A DNA stretch of 5,933 nucleotides, from NCBI GenBank assembly GCA_028702975.1, contig JAQVNT010000109.1, forward strand, positions 1-5,933, in the 5' to 3' direction. Source of the DNA: Candidatus Delongbacteria bacterium (GTDB lineage: Bacteria > UBA4055). Under the pieces are notes generated by a model that was not told the origin of the DNA, ran no database searches, and saw only the letters and a list, made by a program, of their open reading frames with translations. Within the stretch, counting starts at the first letter, position 1. Each line of letters opens with the position of its first letter. Of this stretch, positions 5,507 to 5,933 are shown piece after piece. The position numbers were made by a program, and so were the translations under genes.

Positions 5507-5933
5507 TCATCTTAGATAAAGAGCCTTTTCTACAGCATTTTTAAAACTGTTGATATCGGCAACCCCTTTCCCCGCAATATCGTATGCCGTCCCGTGATCG
5601 GGAGAAGTGCGCACTATCGGAAGACCGGCGGTGAAATTTACCGCGCTGCCGAACGAAAGCAGCTTGAGAGGTATTAATCCCTGATCGTGATACATCACCA
5701 AAAACGCGTCCGTTCTCTCAAGGTTCTTTCTTGTGAAAGCAGTGTCAGCCGCGAGCGGTCCGGTAAATTTCGCTCTGCCGGATGCGGCACCTTCATTGAG
5801 CCTGGCAACAGCCGGCGCAATGATCAGGGCTTCCTCATCGCCGAACAGGCCCCCGTCACCGGCGTGGGGGTTTAGTGAAAGGACGGCAATTTCCGGGCTT
5901 TCTAAACCGTAATCTTTGCTCAGGGAATCAGAG
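5507..5933 (-). CDS. pdxA: 4-hydroxythreonine-4-phosphate dehydrogenase PdxA (partial, C-terminal 141 aa)
   Basis: PdxA oxidises 4-phosphohydroxy-L-threonine with NAD(P)+ in the DXP-dependent route to pyridoxal 5'-phosphate. The product, after decarboxylation, is joined to DXP by PdxJ. The minus-strand frame is open from the stop at 5507-5509 to the right edge. Conserved blocks in order: IAVLSLNPHAGDGGLFGDEE, then GPLAADTAF, then MYHDQGLIPLK, then TSPDHGTAYDIAGKG. The His in NPHAG (codon 5864-5866) corresponds to metal ligand His211 of the E. coli enzyme, and the His in MYHDQG (5687-5689) to His266. The third ligand, His166, lies outside the window. About 180-190 N-terminal residues are missing because of the window edge, not truncation. 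A TTG at 5699-5701 is an internal Leu codon, not a start. The gene converges with the unknown 193-aa gene with a 2 nt gap and no hairpin between them. Confidence 0.96.
   Translation of the reverse strand, partial: SDSLSKDYGLESPEIAVLSLNPHAGDGGLFGDEEALIIAPAVARLNEGAASGRAKFTGPLAADTAFTRKNLERTDAFLVMYHDQGLIPLKLLSFGSAVNFTAGLPIVRTSPDHGTAYDIAGKGVADINSFKNAVEKALYLR

Noticed and set aside
5507..5701. A separate 64-residue protein starting at a TTG at 5699-5701
   Set aside because: The same frame stays open to the window edge and encodes conserved PdxA sequence upstream, so this TTG is an internal Leu codon.
5687..5875. Plus-strand open frame opposite pdxA
   Set aside because: The minus frame carries unmistakable PdxA blocks; this is its shadow.

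Overview
The window reads as an ordinary chromosomal stretch of a Gram-negative bacterium with moderate to low GC. Gram-negative is supported by a secreted beta-barrel-like protein ending in Phe and by a lipoprotein with a clear lipobox. A soluble sensor kinase with in-register 40-residue TPR units, heavy use of AGA/AGG and ATA codons, and poly-acidic barrel loops suggest the Fibrobacteres-Chlorobi-Bacteroidetes group or a related candidate phylum. That placement is inference and is weak. No CRISPR array, insertion sequence, integrase, tRNA or rRNA is visible.

Layout from left to right: (1) the C-terminal 42 residues of a membrane protein on the + strand, whose end overlaps the end of the next gene; (2) a complete NUDIX hydrolase on the - strand; (3) a 0.1 kb divergent promoter region; (4) a cytoplasmic TPR-HisKA-HATPase histidine kinase on the + strand; (5) an outer-membrane beta-barrel candidate on the + strand, 81 nt downstream of the kinase and with its own promoter; (6) a strong rho-independent terminator; (7) on the - strand, a BtuF/FhuD-like periplasmic-binding lipoprotein whose last codons lie inside that terminator; (8) a 115 nt divergent promoter region; (9) an unrecognised 193-residue protein on the + strand; (10) on the - strand, the C-terminal 141 residues of PdxA, running off the right edge.

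The genes alternate in strand and most look monocistronic. The only co-directional pair is the kinase and the barrel protein, which may be partly co-transcribed. There is no response regulator beside the kinase and no permease or ATPase beside the binding protein, so both need partners encoded elsewhere. I did not find a convincing new multi-gene system. The items most worth a second look are the unknown 193-residue protein, the calcium-type acidic loops in the barrel protein, the orphan TPR kinase beside an outer-membrane gene, and the start and terminator details that change the gene boundaries.
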